Positions 16,867 to 24,629 of a stretch of 64,000 bases of DNA are shown here, piece after piece. The translations under genes were made by a program, and so were the position numbers. Below the pieces are notes generated by a model. It was not told the origin of the DNA. It saw only the letters and a list, made by a program, of their open reading frames with translations, and searched no databases. Origin of the DNA: Corynebacterium parakroppenstedtii. Its GTDB lineage: Bacteria; Actinomycetota; Actinomycetes; Mycobacteriales; Mycobacteriaceae. The stretch covers positions 423,482-487,481 of the forward strand of contig NZ_JAGSOA010000003.1 of the NCBI RefSeq assembly GCF_019754935.1, read 5' to 3'. How positions within the stretch are numbered: the first letter of the stretch is position 1; each line of letters begins with the position of its first letter.

Positions 16867-19011
16867 ATGGATTCAAACACCCTACTAGGGGGCCGATACA
16901 CACTTTCCGAAATCATCGGCACAGGAGGAATGTCCGACGTCTACGCCGGCACCGACACCCTCCTCGGACGCGACGTCGCCGTCAAAATGATGCGGCCCGA
17001 CCTCGCACGCGACACCACGTTCCTCGAACGATTCCGCCGTGAAGCACTCAATGCCGCCAAGCTCAACCACCACGCCATCGTCGCCGTCTACGACACCGGG
17101 CAGACAAGCGAAGCTGACGGCTCCGTCCCCTACATCGTCATGGAACGCGTCCGCGGACGCACCCTCCGCGACATCATCCGCGAAGACGGACCCCTGGATC
17201 CCGAGTACGCCGCAACCGTCATGGCCGACGTTGCCGACGCACTCCACTTCTCCCATGAATCGGGCATCGTCCACCGCGACATCAAACCCGCCAACATCAT
17301 GATTACGGCCACGGGGTCCGTCAAAGTCATGGACTTCGGCATCGCGCGGGCACTTGGCGACGCGACGTCCTCCATGACGCAGACCGCTGCCGTCATCGGA
17401 ACAGCGCAATACCTCTCACCCGAGCAGGCGCGCGGGCACTCCGCCGACCCGCGGTCCGACATCTACGCCAGCGGGTGCGTGCTCTACGAACTCATCACGG
17501 GACAGCCGCCGTTCCAGGGCGAATCGCCCTTCTCCGTCGCGTATCAACACGTGCAAAGCACACCGGTGCCACCATCACACGTTGACGGCATCAGGCTCAA
17601 TCCGACCACTGCCACCAACGTCGACGCCGTCATCATGACAGCGATGGCGAAGGATCCGGCTGACCGCTATGACGATGCCGCCGATTTCGCCGACGACCTT
17701 CGACGTTTGGCTAGCCACCGCACACCGCTGGCCGCACAGCATCGGACCAATCCTTACAGCCCGATGCCCCACCAGAACGATCCCAGCGACGTCGCGACCA
17801 CCGTTATGCCCGCTGCAGGGGCCGCGGGAGCAGCTGGAGCTGCCGGGATCGCAGCTGGAAGCGGCCCGCACAGTGCGGCCGCCCAAGGTGCCCACGCAAC
17901 CCAACCCGGCCCGTCAGACGCACCCGGCCAAGCACAAGGAGCACACGCGGCTGTCGCACCGGCAGGGAGCGACACTGCCATACGGAACTCCGGCGGCAAA
18001 CACGCCAGCAAGCACTCCGAGCAGGGCGAAAAGAAACGCAGCGCACTGTCCACATGGATACGGATTATCTGGACGCTCGTTATCCTCGCCGTCCTCGGAA
18101 TCGGTGGCGCCGTTGCATGGTCCTACTACCACGACAACACGACGAGCAGCAGCCTCCCCCACGTCGACACTAACGACAACAAAAAAATAAGTATCCCCGA
18201 CGTTCGGAACCTCACCGAGGACGACGCGATCGCCAAACTCGAAGACGCCGGGTTCAAGGTGAAAACGCGGGAAGCGTCTAATGCCGACGTCGAAAAGGGC
18301 CATGTCATTGACACGAGCCCAGCAGCGGGATCGCAAGTGCCCAAGGGCACCCAGGTCACGCTCACCATTTCCACCGGAAAAGAGCAAACCGACGTCCCGA
18401 ACCTGACGGGGAAGGACACGCAAGAGGCTTCACGGCTGCTTCAAGAAGCTGGGCTTGTGCTCGACCAAACGGTGAAAGAGGCGCCATCTGACAGTGTGGC
18501 CTCCGGCCGAATTATCGATCAAACGCCGGCATCGGGTTCTCACGTCACCAAGGGAAGTAGTGTGACCATCACGGTGTCCACTGGGCCGGAACGCGTCCGA
18601 GTGCCCGTCGTCACTGGTCAATCGATCGACGACGCCCGCGGCAACCTCGAAGGTGCCGGGTTCAAAGTGACGGTCACCGAAGTCGATTCCACCCGCCCCG
18701 AAGGCACAGTGCTCCGCACCGCCAACGAAGGCAACCAGATGCCCAAGGGAGCAACGATCGAACTTCAGGTCTCCCGCGGTAACCAGCTGACGATGCCCAA
18801 CCTCGTCGGGCAAAGCACCAGCCAGGCGCTATCCGCCTTGCGCTCGGCCGGATGGACCGGTGGGACTGCCCGGTTGACCACGCACGATCAGAAGACGAAC
18901 GATCTCTCCAAGATCAACGAGATCATGACTCAGTCGATCCCTGCTGGTCAGGCTGTCGACAAAGACTCCACGATCGACGTCGGCGTCGGCTCATTCAGCC
19001 TTCTGCCATAA
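16867..19011 (+). CDS. pknB: Ser/Thr protein kinase PknB with four PASTA domains
   Basis: 714 residues. The kinase domain has GTGGMSDVYAG (19-28), Lys40, HRD (136-138), DFG (Asp156) and a Thr-rich activation loop (SSMTQTAAVIGTAQY). A juxtamembrane Ala/Gly/His linker, one membrane segment (about 398-418), and four successive PASTA repeats (about 441-714, each opening like IPDVRNLTEDDA, VPNLTGKDTQEA, VPVVTGQSIDDA, MPNLVGQSTSQA) follow. PASTA domains bind muropeptides or lipid II at growth sites, so this kinase couples wall status to phosphorylation of RodA/PbpA-pathway proteins encoded upstream. It ends the operon before a hairpin pair. Confidence 0.95.
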   Translation: MDSNTLLGGRYTLSEIIGTGGMSDVYAGTDTLLGRDVAVKMMRPDLARDTTFLERFRREALNAAKLNHHAIVAVYDTGQTSEADGSVPYIVMERVRGRTLRDIIREDGPLDPEYAATVMADVADALHFSHESGIVHRDIKPANIMITATGSVKVMDFGIARALGDATSSMTQTAAVIGTAQYLSPEQARGHSADPRSDIYASGCVLYELITGQPPFQGESPFSVAYQHVQSTPVPPSHVDGIRLNPTTATNVDAVIMTAMAKDPADRYDDAADFADDLRRLASHRTPLAAQHRTNPYSPMPHQNDPSDVATTVMPAAGAAGAAGAAGIAAGSGPHSAAAQGAHATQPGPSDAPGQAQGAHAAVAPAGSDTAIRNSGGKHASKHSEQGEKKRSALSTWIRIIWTLVILAVLGIGGAVAWSYYHDNTTSSSLPHVDTNDNKKISIPDVRNLTEDDAIAKLEDAGFKVKTREASNADVEKGHVIDTSPAAGSQVPKGTQVTLTISTGKEQTDVPNLTGKDTQEASRLLQEAGLVLDQTVKEAPSDSVASGRIIDQTPASGSHVTKGSSVTITVSTGPERVRVPVVTGQSIDDARGNLEGAGFKVTVTEVDSTRPEGTVLRTANEGNQMPKGATIELQVSRGNQLTMPNLVGQSTSQALSALRSAGWTGGTARLTTHDQKTNDLSKINEIMTQSIPAGQAVDKDSTIDVGVGSFSLLP

Positions 19012-19019
19012 AGGCGGGA

Positions 19020-19072
19020 GGTTGGTGAATTAGTGCACAACCGCATGTACGGTTCACTAATTCGCCACAACC
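19020..19072. terminator. Long hairpin after pknB, probably bidirectional terminator
   Basis: Three nested paired blocks form one long stem: GGTTG (19020-19024) with CAACC (19068-19072), GAATTAGTG (19027-19035) with CACTAATTC (19055-19063), and AACCG (19039-19043) with CGGTT (19050-19054). It lies between convergent pknB and the amidotransferase gene. A clear T-run is lacking. Confidence 0.55.
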
Positions 19073-19074
19073 AG

Positions 19075-19103
19075 GACCAGGTTGAGAAAAACCTTGCCTG
19101 GTC
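19075..19103. terminator. Second hairpin in the pknB / amidotransferase convergent gap
   Basis: GACCAGG (19075-19081) pairs with CCTGGTC (19097-19103) around a 15-base loop. On the minus strand the stem precedes the first hairpin, so together they probably stop transcripts arriving from both sides. Confidence 0.4.
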
Positions 19104-19116
19104 ACTTTCACGCGAC

Positions 19117-19785
19117 CTACAGCCCCGACAAGACAGCGTTGTGCCGATTCTCCAGCTCACGCACGCGTTCCTCGTCGACAGGGAAACCAGCGCACCCCAT
19201 CCAATTCGCCACAATCCGGTGGCCGCAGCTCGTCATGATCGACTCCGGGTGAAACTGCACACCATGCAAAGGCAGCGACGCATGCCGCATGGACATCACC
19301 ATCCCCGAATCCGACCGGCCGGTCACCACCAATTCCTCCGGCAGCGACGCCTCATCCACCGTCAACGAGTGATATCGCGTCACGGTCACGGGATCCGGCA
19401 ACCCCCGCATCACACCCGTACCGTCGTGCCACACCGGCGATGTCTTCCCGTGCAACAACTCGTCCGCACGGACAACCGAACCGCCCAAAGCCTCGGCCAA
19501 CACCTGATGTCCCAAACAGACACCGAGCATCGGGACCTCATGACGGATACATGCCTTGATCAGCGGAATCGACTGACCCGCCGCCGACGGCGTCCCCGGC
19601 CCCGGCGAAATCAACACCCCGTCGAAACGCTGAACAACCGACCGGCCCGCAGCCCGATCCTCCGCAGAATCCACCAAACGGTCGTCGTCGTTACGCCACA
19701 CCGTGCACGTCTCCCCCAGCTGCCCGATGTACTGCACAAGGTTGTACACAAAACTGTCATAATTATCGACGACGAGAATCCGCAT
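19117..19785 (-). CDS. trpG: Class I glutamine amidotransferase, anthranilate / aminodeoxychorismate synthase component II
   Basis: 222 residues matching the TrpG/PabA glutaminase subunit, which releases ammonia from glutamine for chorismate amination. The active-site triad is visible: Cys90 in MLGVCLGHQ, His179 and Glu181 in GVQFHPES. SPGPGTPSAAG near residue 60 is the family oxyanion/hinge motif. In other corynebacteria and mycobacteria this gene lies next to pknB, as here, and without a component I neighbour it may serve folate as well as tryptophan synthesis. Whether pabA or trpG is the better name cannot be decided from sequence. Confidence 0.85.
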   Translation of the reverse strand: MRILVVDNYDSFVYNLVQYIGQLGETCTVWRNDDDRLVDSAEDRAAGRSVVQRFDGVLISPGPGTPSAAGQSIPLIKACIRHEVPMLGVCLGHQVLAEALGGSVVRADELLHGKTSPVWHDGTGVMRGLPDPVTVTRYHSLTVDEASLPEELVVTGRSDSGMVMSMRHASLPLHGVQFHPESIMTSCGHRIVANWMGCAGFPVDEERVRELENRHNAVLSGL

Positions 19786-19857
19786 ACCGGCAATACTAAC
19801 GGCACCTCGAGCCCACAGCGTAGCTACCTAGCTATCACTGGCCCCTGTTACCGCCGG

Positions 19858-20784
19858 TTACTGAGCAGACCCCTTCAGCCGGACACGGTCACCCGGCAAC
19901 CACGCCCACTGCTTCACCCGCCACGAGCCGCACGATTGATCAACATCTGAGTACGACGCAGCACCCAGATCCAGCGATGCCGGGGAGTCCAACACAATCC
20001 ACCGGCAATTTGACACATAGCCGTCCTGCACGAAATGGGCCTCCACGCCGGCTAACTGACCAGCTATAAAGCGCATCACCGAACCGTGAACAACCACAAT
20101 AAGGTCACTGGGGGTGTTCGTATCCGACCCCACCGCACCGGAGACAAGGAGCGGCAGCATCGGGGTAATGCCCACCAGGAAGCGACGGCGCGTTTCCCAC
20201 CCGGACTGCCCACCGGGCATGCGCATATCCATCTTTCCCGACGACCACTGCAACTGGGTGTAGCGGTACGTGTGTATCGACTCCATGTCGGTGTTCATTT
20301 CCAGATCACCCGCGGTAACCTCGGTCAAACCCGGGATCGCCGTCGGTACAGTGGGATCGTTCGGGTCGGCCGTGATGGGGGCGGTCTTCACCCCCTCCGG
20401 CGACGGCGACGCGGTAAATACCGACGCGCCCTGGTTCACCATCCCCTGCGCGGCGAACCGGGCGGTTTTCCTGGCGCGGAGGGCTTCCGAGCTGATAATA
20501 ACCGGGCGCGGTGAGCCCGCTGGGACATGATTTTGGTGCTCGGCGCCTGCTCCGGAGAGGGTGCCGTCGGCAACGATTCGCTCGCCACCGGTAAAAGCCT
20601 GCTCAACGCCCATTGAGGTCAAATCGGCCCCAGGCACAGCGGTATCGAGAGCGGTGATGAGGTTGGACGTCGTCTGCCCGTGGCGGAAAAGAATCAGCCG
20701 TCCGCGGGGCGCGTTCTGCTGCTTCTCCTCCGATGCATGGCCGTGTGATGTGCCGCTGTTGACTGTTGTACCCACGCTATTCAC
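19858..20784 (-). CDS. Histidine phosphatase family protein (phosphoglycerate-mutase-like)
   Basis: 308 residues. The N-terminal RHGQTTSN motif (residues about 34-41) contains the catalytic His, and VVVHGSVMRFIAG near residue 240 supplies the second active-site His of the family. A 28-residue polar N-terminal extension precedes the domain. The start GTG 20784 has GGAGG seven bases upstream. It follows the prephenate dehydratase gene by 81 bases in the same direction. Substrate is not evident; similar genes are often annotated gpmB, but true glycolytic mutase activity is not supported here. Confidence 0.8.
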   Translation of the reverse strand: MNSVGTTVNSGTSHGHASEEKQQNAPRGRLILFRHGQTTSNLITALDTAVPGADLTSMGVEQAFTGGERIVADGTLSGAGAEHQNHVPAGSPRPVIISSEALRARKTARFAAQGMVNQGASVFTASPSPEGVKTAPITADPNDPTVPTAIPGLTEVTAGDLEMNTDMESIHTYRYTQLQWSSGKMDMRMPGGQSGWETRRRFLVGITPMLPLLVSGAVGSDTNTPSDLIVVVHGSVMRFIAGQLAGVEAHFVQDGYVSNCRWIVLDSPASLDLGAASYSDVDQSCGSWRVKQWAWLPGDRVRLKGSAQ

Positions 20785-20865
20785 CTGTTTTCCTCCAGCC
20801 GTTTGTCATCATTCTGTACTCGCTCGCCACGTGCCGCCGGCTCGACGGTCCAACGTTGTGTCGCT

Positions 20866-22052
20866 TTACCACAGGACATCGGTCTCCGGGGCGGTTCCTT
20901 CCGCGCGATGAGCAACCCACTCCTGCGCGGTGAACCACTCAGCGGGAGTTGCCGTCGACGGTTTATCCGGACTCATTATCGACGTCGGGCCCGCAGTATC
21001 GGACGTCGTTACAGTGTCGGATGCAACCGCTTGGCCAGACGTCGTCGCCACGTGGGGCCCGTCGTCCATCGGCCATGACCCGAGGAAGCGCAACACCTGG
21101 ACCGTTCTATGCAAATGCTGCAAAGCCGTCGCCACATGTGGATCAGAGATATGCCCGCTCATATCCATATAAAAGCGGTATTCTCCCAACGCTTTCCGCG
21201 TGGGGCGGGACTCAATACGAGTCAAATCCACGCCATTCGACGACACCACCGTGAGCGTTCGAGCCAGCGCGCCCGGCTCATTGCGGACGTTAAAGACGAC
21301 CGATGTGCGATCACGACCCGTATGAGCTGTGGGTTTGCCCGGCTTTCCCACTAACACGAAGCGAGTCTGCGCACCGGCAACGTCGGCAACGCTATCGGCT
21401 AAGGAGTGCAAACCGTACAGCTGCCCGGCGCGGGCAGGCGCTGCGGCAGCATCAACCTCACCTCGAGCGACCATCTCTGCAGCTGCGGCGTTGGATCGGG
21501 CGGCAACGAAATCGGCCGGCGGGAGGTGGTGATCAATCCACGATGTCACTTGGGGACGGGCGACGGGGTGCGCACTCCAGGTGGCGATGTCCTCGGGGCG
21601 GGTGCCCGGCCGGGCGAGGATGGAGAAGGCAATCGGGATGGCAATTTCTCGGTAGATCTGCAGCGGGTGCGACCCCGCGAGCGCATCGAAAGTCCTGGTG
21701 ACAGGGCCTTCAACTGAGCTTTCAATGGCAACGCACGCCCAATCGGCGCGGCCACGAATAACAGCGTCCACAGCGTATTGGGGTGAATCGACGGGGAGCG
21801 GAACTATGCGGTGGCCGCGTGCGGTGATGGGCTCGGTGGCTTCCACGCCACTGCTTTCTGGCCCAGCAGCCCCGTCCTAGTGCCCTGGGGTGGCGTATCG
21901 CACCACCCATGACCTGCGAATTCCAGCATGGCCATTTCCGTAAAAGTCCCTGACGGTCCAAGAAATGCGACGACGGGGATGTCGTGATCGGATGTGTCGG
22001 ATGTGTGACTGGTTTGGTGCGCGCCCACGCTGCTTGACTGCTCGCTACTCAT
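20866..22052 (-). pseudogene. pheA: Prephenate dehydratase with apparent 1-nt frameshift
   Basis: Prephenate dehydratase makes phenylpyruvate for phenylalanine synthesis. From ATG 22052 the frame gives VVAFLGPSGTFTEMAMLEF, the family N-terminus, then leaves it near 21870. In the next frame the family continues through ESSVEGPVTRTFDAL, GAQTRFVLVG (catalytic Thr-Arg-Phe) and the ACT-domain Phe-binding motif LTRIESRPTRK to 20866. Restoring one G to the GGGG run at 21870-21873 (minus strand) joins both parts into one ~395-residue protein without a stop. The change is in a homopolymer, so either a true loss of function or a sequencing error is possible. The C-terminal 60 residues after the ACT domain are a Thr/Ser/Ala-rich extension. 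Confidence 0.8.
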
Positions 22053-22166
22053 TCCACCTGCCTATGTCGTGGTGTTCTCTTCAACCCTAAACCACCAGGA
22101 ATCAAGAATCAGATAGACAAGGTGGTGGTGGCGCAACCATATCCGCCTCCCCGTAGGCTGTCAGGT

Positions 22167-23630
22167 ATGGATTTCCACGACGTGTTGGACGCCCCTTTGG
22201 CCGATATCCTCGCTATGGTGCGCGGTGGGCGTCGTCACGTCGGAACCCAGGAGGCCACGACACCTTCTGACCAGCACAATCGTGACCAGCATCTTTCCCC
22301 GAACGTGTTGGCGGGCCTCGCGCAGGACCGTGTGCAAGCCACCCGGGAATCAACCGGGCTGAGCACACAAGAGCTAGGTTTTGCCCTGGATGACATTCCC
22401 GTCACCTATCCCAGCGCTCAGCGCAGTAGTGGCCCGTTCGCCGGCTTGCCCATTCCGATTAAGGATTTGCTCCCTGTACAGGGGATTCCCTGCACACAGG
22501 GTTCGGCCGACCGCGTATCTGTGCCGGACAAGAACGACCCCGTGGCGGACGCGTTATTGGACGCCGGCGCCACCATTTTCGGAGCATCGGCCACCTCTGA
22601 GCTGGGCTTATCGTGCTATACGGAACCGACCCATCTGCCGACGGTTGTTAATCCGGCGTTGCCCGGGCGCACACCAGGTGGTTCGTCGGGCGGGGCCGCG
22701 GCACTGGTTGCGCGTGGCATCGTCCCGGTGGCGCATGGGAGCGATGGTGGCGGCTCGATCCGCGTCCCCGCCTCCTGTTGCGGGATCGTCGGGTTTAAGC
22801 CTCCGCACGATCCGACCGATGGGCAGCTCCGCGCGGATGGTTTTCTGGCGCGCACGGTGGCGGATATCGCGGTGGCGTCGTCGTTAATTACTTTTCCTGG
22901 TCAACCGCGGGTGACTCGGACTGAGTGGGTTCCGGGAACGCCGAATGTGAGTGTTCCTTCTCGACGTCTACGTGTGGGAATTTTAACGAAGCCGCTGCAT
23001 AGTGTGGGTCGGAATGCGCCGCACCCAGCGCCCCACGGTGCTTCGCACTCTGCGCCCCGTCCGGCGTCGAATTCCCTGATGACAGGCGCGCTTCGGATTG
23101 CTGCTGATCGAGTGAGGGCGGCGGGCCATGATGTTGTTCCCGTGACCAGCCCGTATCCGCCGGAGACCATTGAGTTGCTGCGGATCGTGCTGGCGTACCG
23201 GTGCAGGAATCTTGATGGCGCGTTGTCCCCGTTGAGCACGTATTTTCGTGACCTGGGTGCGACGATCACGGCCGAGCAGTATGAAGAGACACTGGTCAGA
23301 CTTCGGGAGCTTCCGGATCTGGTGCTCGGCCAATGGTCTGACGCGGCGAATGTGGATCTTGTGCTGACCCCGACCATTGCGTATCCGCCTCCGCCGGTGG
23401 GCACGTTCGCGGCCTTGCCTCCGGAGGAGGATTTTGCAGCGCAAACCGCGTGGACCCCGTGGTGTACGTTGTGGAATTTGACGGGCTGGGCTGGGCTTTC
23501 GGTCCCCGTCGTGACGACGGCAATTGAGGGCCCGTGGCACGGATGGCCGGTAAGTGTCCATGTGGGCGCCGTGGGGGATCGTGTGTCGCCGTGGGAGGTT
23601 CTTGGTGTCGGGCTTGTCGTCGAAAAGTAG
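22167..23630 (+). CDS. Amidase signature family hydrolase
   Basis: 487 residues from ATG 22167. The Ser-cisSer-Lys triad is visible: Lys99 in PIPIKDLLPV, Ser173 in PGGSSGGAAAL and nucleophile Ser197 in GSDGGGSIRVPAS. The enzyme hydrolyses carboxylic amides in the cytoplasm; it is not GatA (no gatB/C nearby and divergent C-terminus). A GTG at 22122 would add 15 residues, but it directly abuts its AAGG and the added sequence is Pro-rich, so ATG 22167 is preferred although its own ribosome site is weak. Its end overlaps the next gene by 26 bases. Confidence 0.85.
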   Translation: MDFHDVLDAPLADILAMVRGGRRHVGTQEATTPSDQHNRDQHLSPNVLAGLAQDRVQATRESTGLSTQELGFALDDIPVTYPSAQRSSGPFAGLPIPIKDLLPVQGIPCTQGSADRVSVPDKNDPVADALLDAGATIFGASATSELGLSCYTEPTHLPTVVNPALPGRTPGGSSGGAAALVARGIVPVAHGSDGGGSIRVPASCCGIVGFKPPHDPTDGQLRADGFLARTVADIAVASSLITFPGQPRVTRTEWVPGTPNVSVPSRRLRVGILTKPLHSVGRNAPHPAPHGASHSAPRPASNSLMTGALRIAADRVRAAGHDVVPVTSPYPPETIELLRIVLAYRCRNLDGALSPLSTYFRDLGATITAEQYEETLVRLRELPDLVLGQWSDAANVDLVLTPTIAYPPPPVGTFAALPPEEDFAAQTAWTPWCTLWNLTGWAGLSVPVVTTAIEGPWHGWPVSVHVGAVGDRVSPWEVLGVGLVVEK

Positions 23631-24375
23631 CTCCATCGCGACGCTGCGCTGGGAAATTGTCATTGTCCTGGCCGTGACATTCGGGATGTCGGGGCTGCGG
23701 GCGGCGCTGCGCCTGGTGCAGGCGCTGGCCTCTCCGACACCGCTGAAGGGCCAGACCGCGCAGTTGAATCCTTCGCAGGCGCCGGTCGCCTGGCTTGATG
23801 TGTCGCTGCAGGTGTTGTCGGCAGGGACCTTGGTGGCCTGGGGCGCGCTGGCTGTGTATATGTTGTGGGTTCATCCTGTGACGACGAATCCTGTGCGGTT
23901 TTTGCGCTGGTCCGGACTGTCCGACGTGTGGCATGGGCTGGCGGCCGCTGTGGCGATTGGCCTGCCCGGGCTGTGCTTTTATGGCGTAGCTCGCGCGTGG
24001 GATTTGTCGGCGACGGTTGATCCTGCGGCGGGGGTCCGTGCCTGGTGGTCGTACGTGTTGCTGATCATTTCCGCGTGCGCGACGGCCTGGGCCGAGGAAG
24101 TGGTCGTAGTGGGGTGGTTGCAGACCCGTTTGGCTCAGTGTGGTGTGTCGGGGGCGCCGCGCGTGGTCACCTCGGCGCTGTTGAGAGGCTTGTACCACGT
24201 GTACCAGGGGCCGAGCGCGGGCGTGGGGAACGCGATCATGGGGCTGATTTTCGGAACGTATTTCGAACGCACAGGCCGTGTGTGGCCGCTGATCATTGCT
24301 CATGCGGTAATTGATTGCGTGGCATTTGTGGGCGCGGCGCTGCTCGCGGGGCATCTGCCGTGGCTAGGGCTCTAG
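23605..24375 (+). CDS. CPBP-family intramembrane metalloprotease
   Basis: 256 residues, about 7-8 membrane segments. Three CPBP (Abi) motifs can be read: EE in AEEVVVVGWLQTR, His in LRGLYHVYQG, and HxxxD in HAVIDCVAF. The first motif lacks the Arg usually found in EExxxR close to the Glu pair (EEVVVVG). Members cleave proteins within the membrane or have protective roles; no substrate is evident. Start GTG 23605 is chosen because GGGAGG lies six bases upstream; this start lies inside the amidase gene, so the two are translationally coupled. Confidence 0.8.
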   Translation: MSGLSSKSSSIATLRWEIVIVLAVTFGMSGLRAALRLVQALASPTPLKGQTAQLNPSQAPVAWLDVSLQVLSAGTLVAWGALAVYMLWVHPVTTNPVRFLRWSGLSDVWHGLAAAVAIGLPGLCFYGVARAWDLSATVDPAAGVRAWWSYVLLIISACATAWAEEVVVVGWLQTRLAQCGVSGAPRVVTSALLRGLYHVYQGPSAGVGNAIMGLIFGTYFERTGRVWPLIIAHAVIDCVAFVGAALLAGHLPWLGL

Positions 24376-24475
24376 ATGATGTGCCCCCACAAGGCCGTGT
24401 AACTCTGGCCCCACGCGTTTCGATATACTCAACGCTTGGTTTCACCTGTAGCTGCGTCACCTGCAGATTCCGCAA

Positions 24476-24520
24476 AACCGGATGAGCATGAACCGGATGA
24501 GCATGAACCGGGTGAGCGCA
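24476..24520. repeat. 15-bp tandem repeat, three copies
   Basis: AACCGGATGAGCATG occurs at 24476-24490 and 24491-24505, followed by a degenerate third copy AACCGGGTGAGCGCA at 24506-24520. It lies in the 254-base gap before the double GT87 gene. In one frame the repeat would read as DEHEP-DEHEP, but that frame has no good start. Confidence 0.85.
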
Positions 24521-24629
24521 GCCCCAGAGCCTGAGCGTCATCATCGCTAGGCCGGAACATCCCCTGCCGTCGCCGGGGTGCTGCCAGCGTTATCACTGGT
24601 AAGCGATACTTTTGTCGGAAGGAAATTTT

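Noticed and set aside
24476..24520. CRISPR array
   Set aside because: Units are 15 bp and directly adjacent with no spacers; no cas genes are present in the window.
24400..24540. DEHEP-repeat peptide encoded by the 15-bp repeat
   Set aside because: The frame has only a TTG as possible start and no ribosome site; the repeat is better treated as non-coding.
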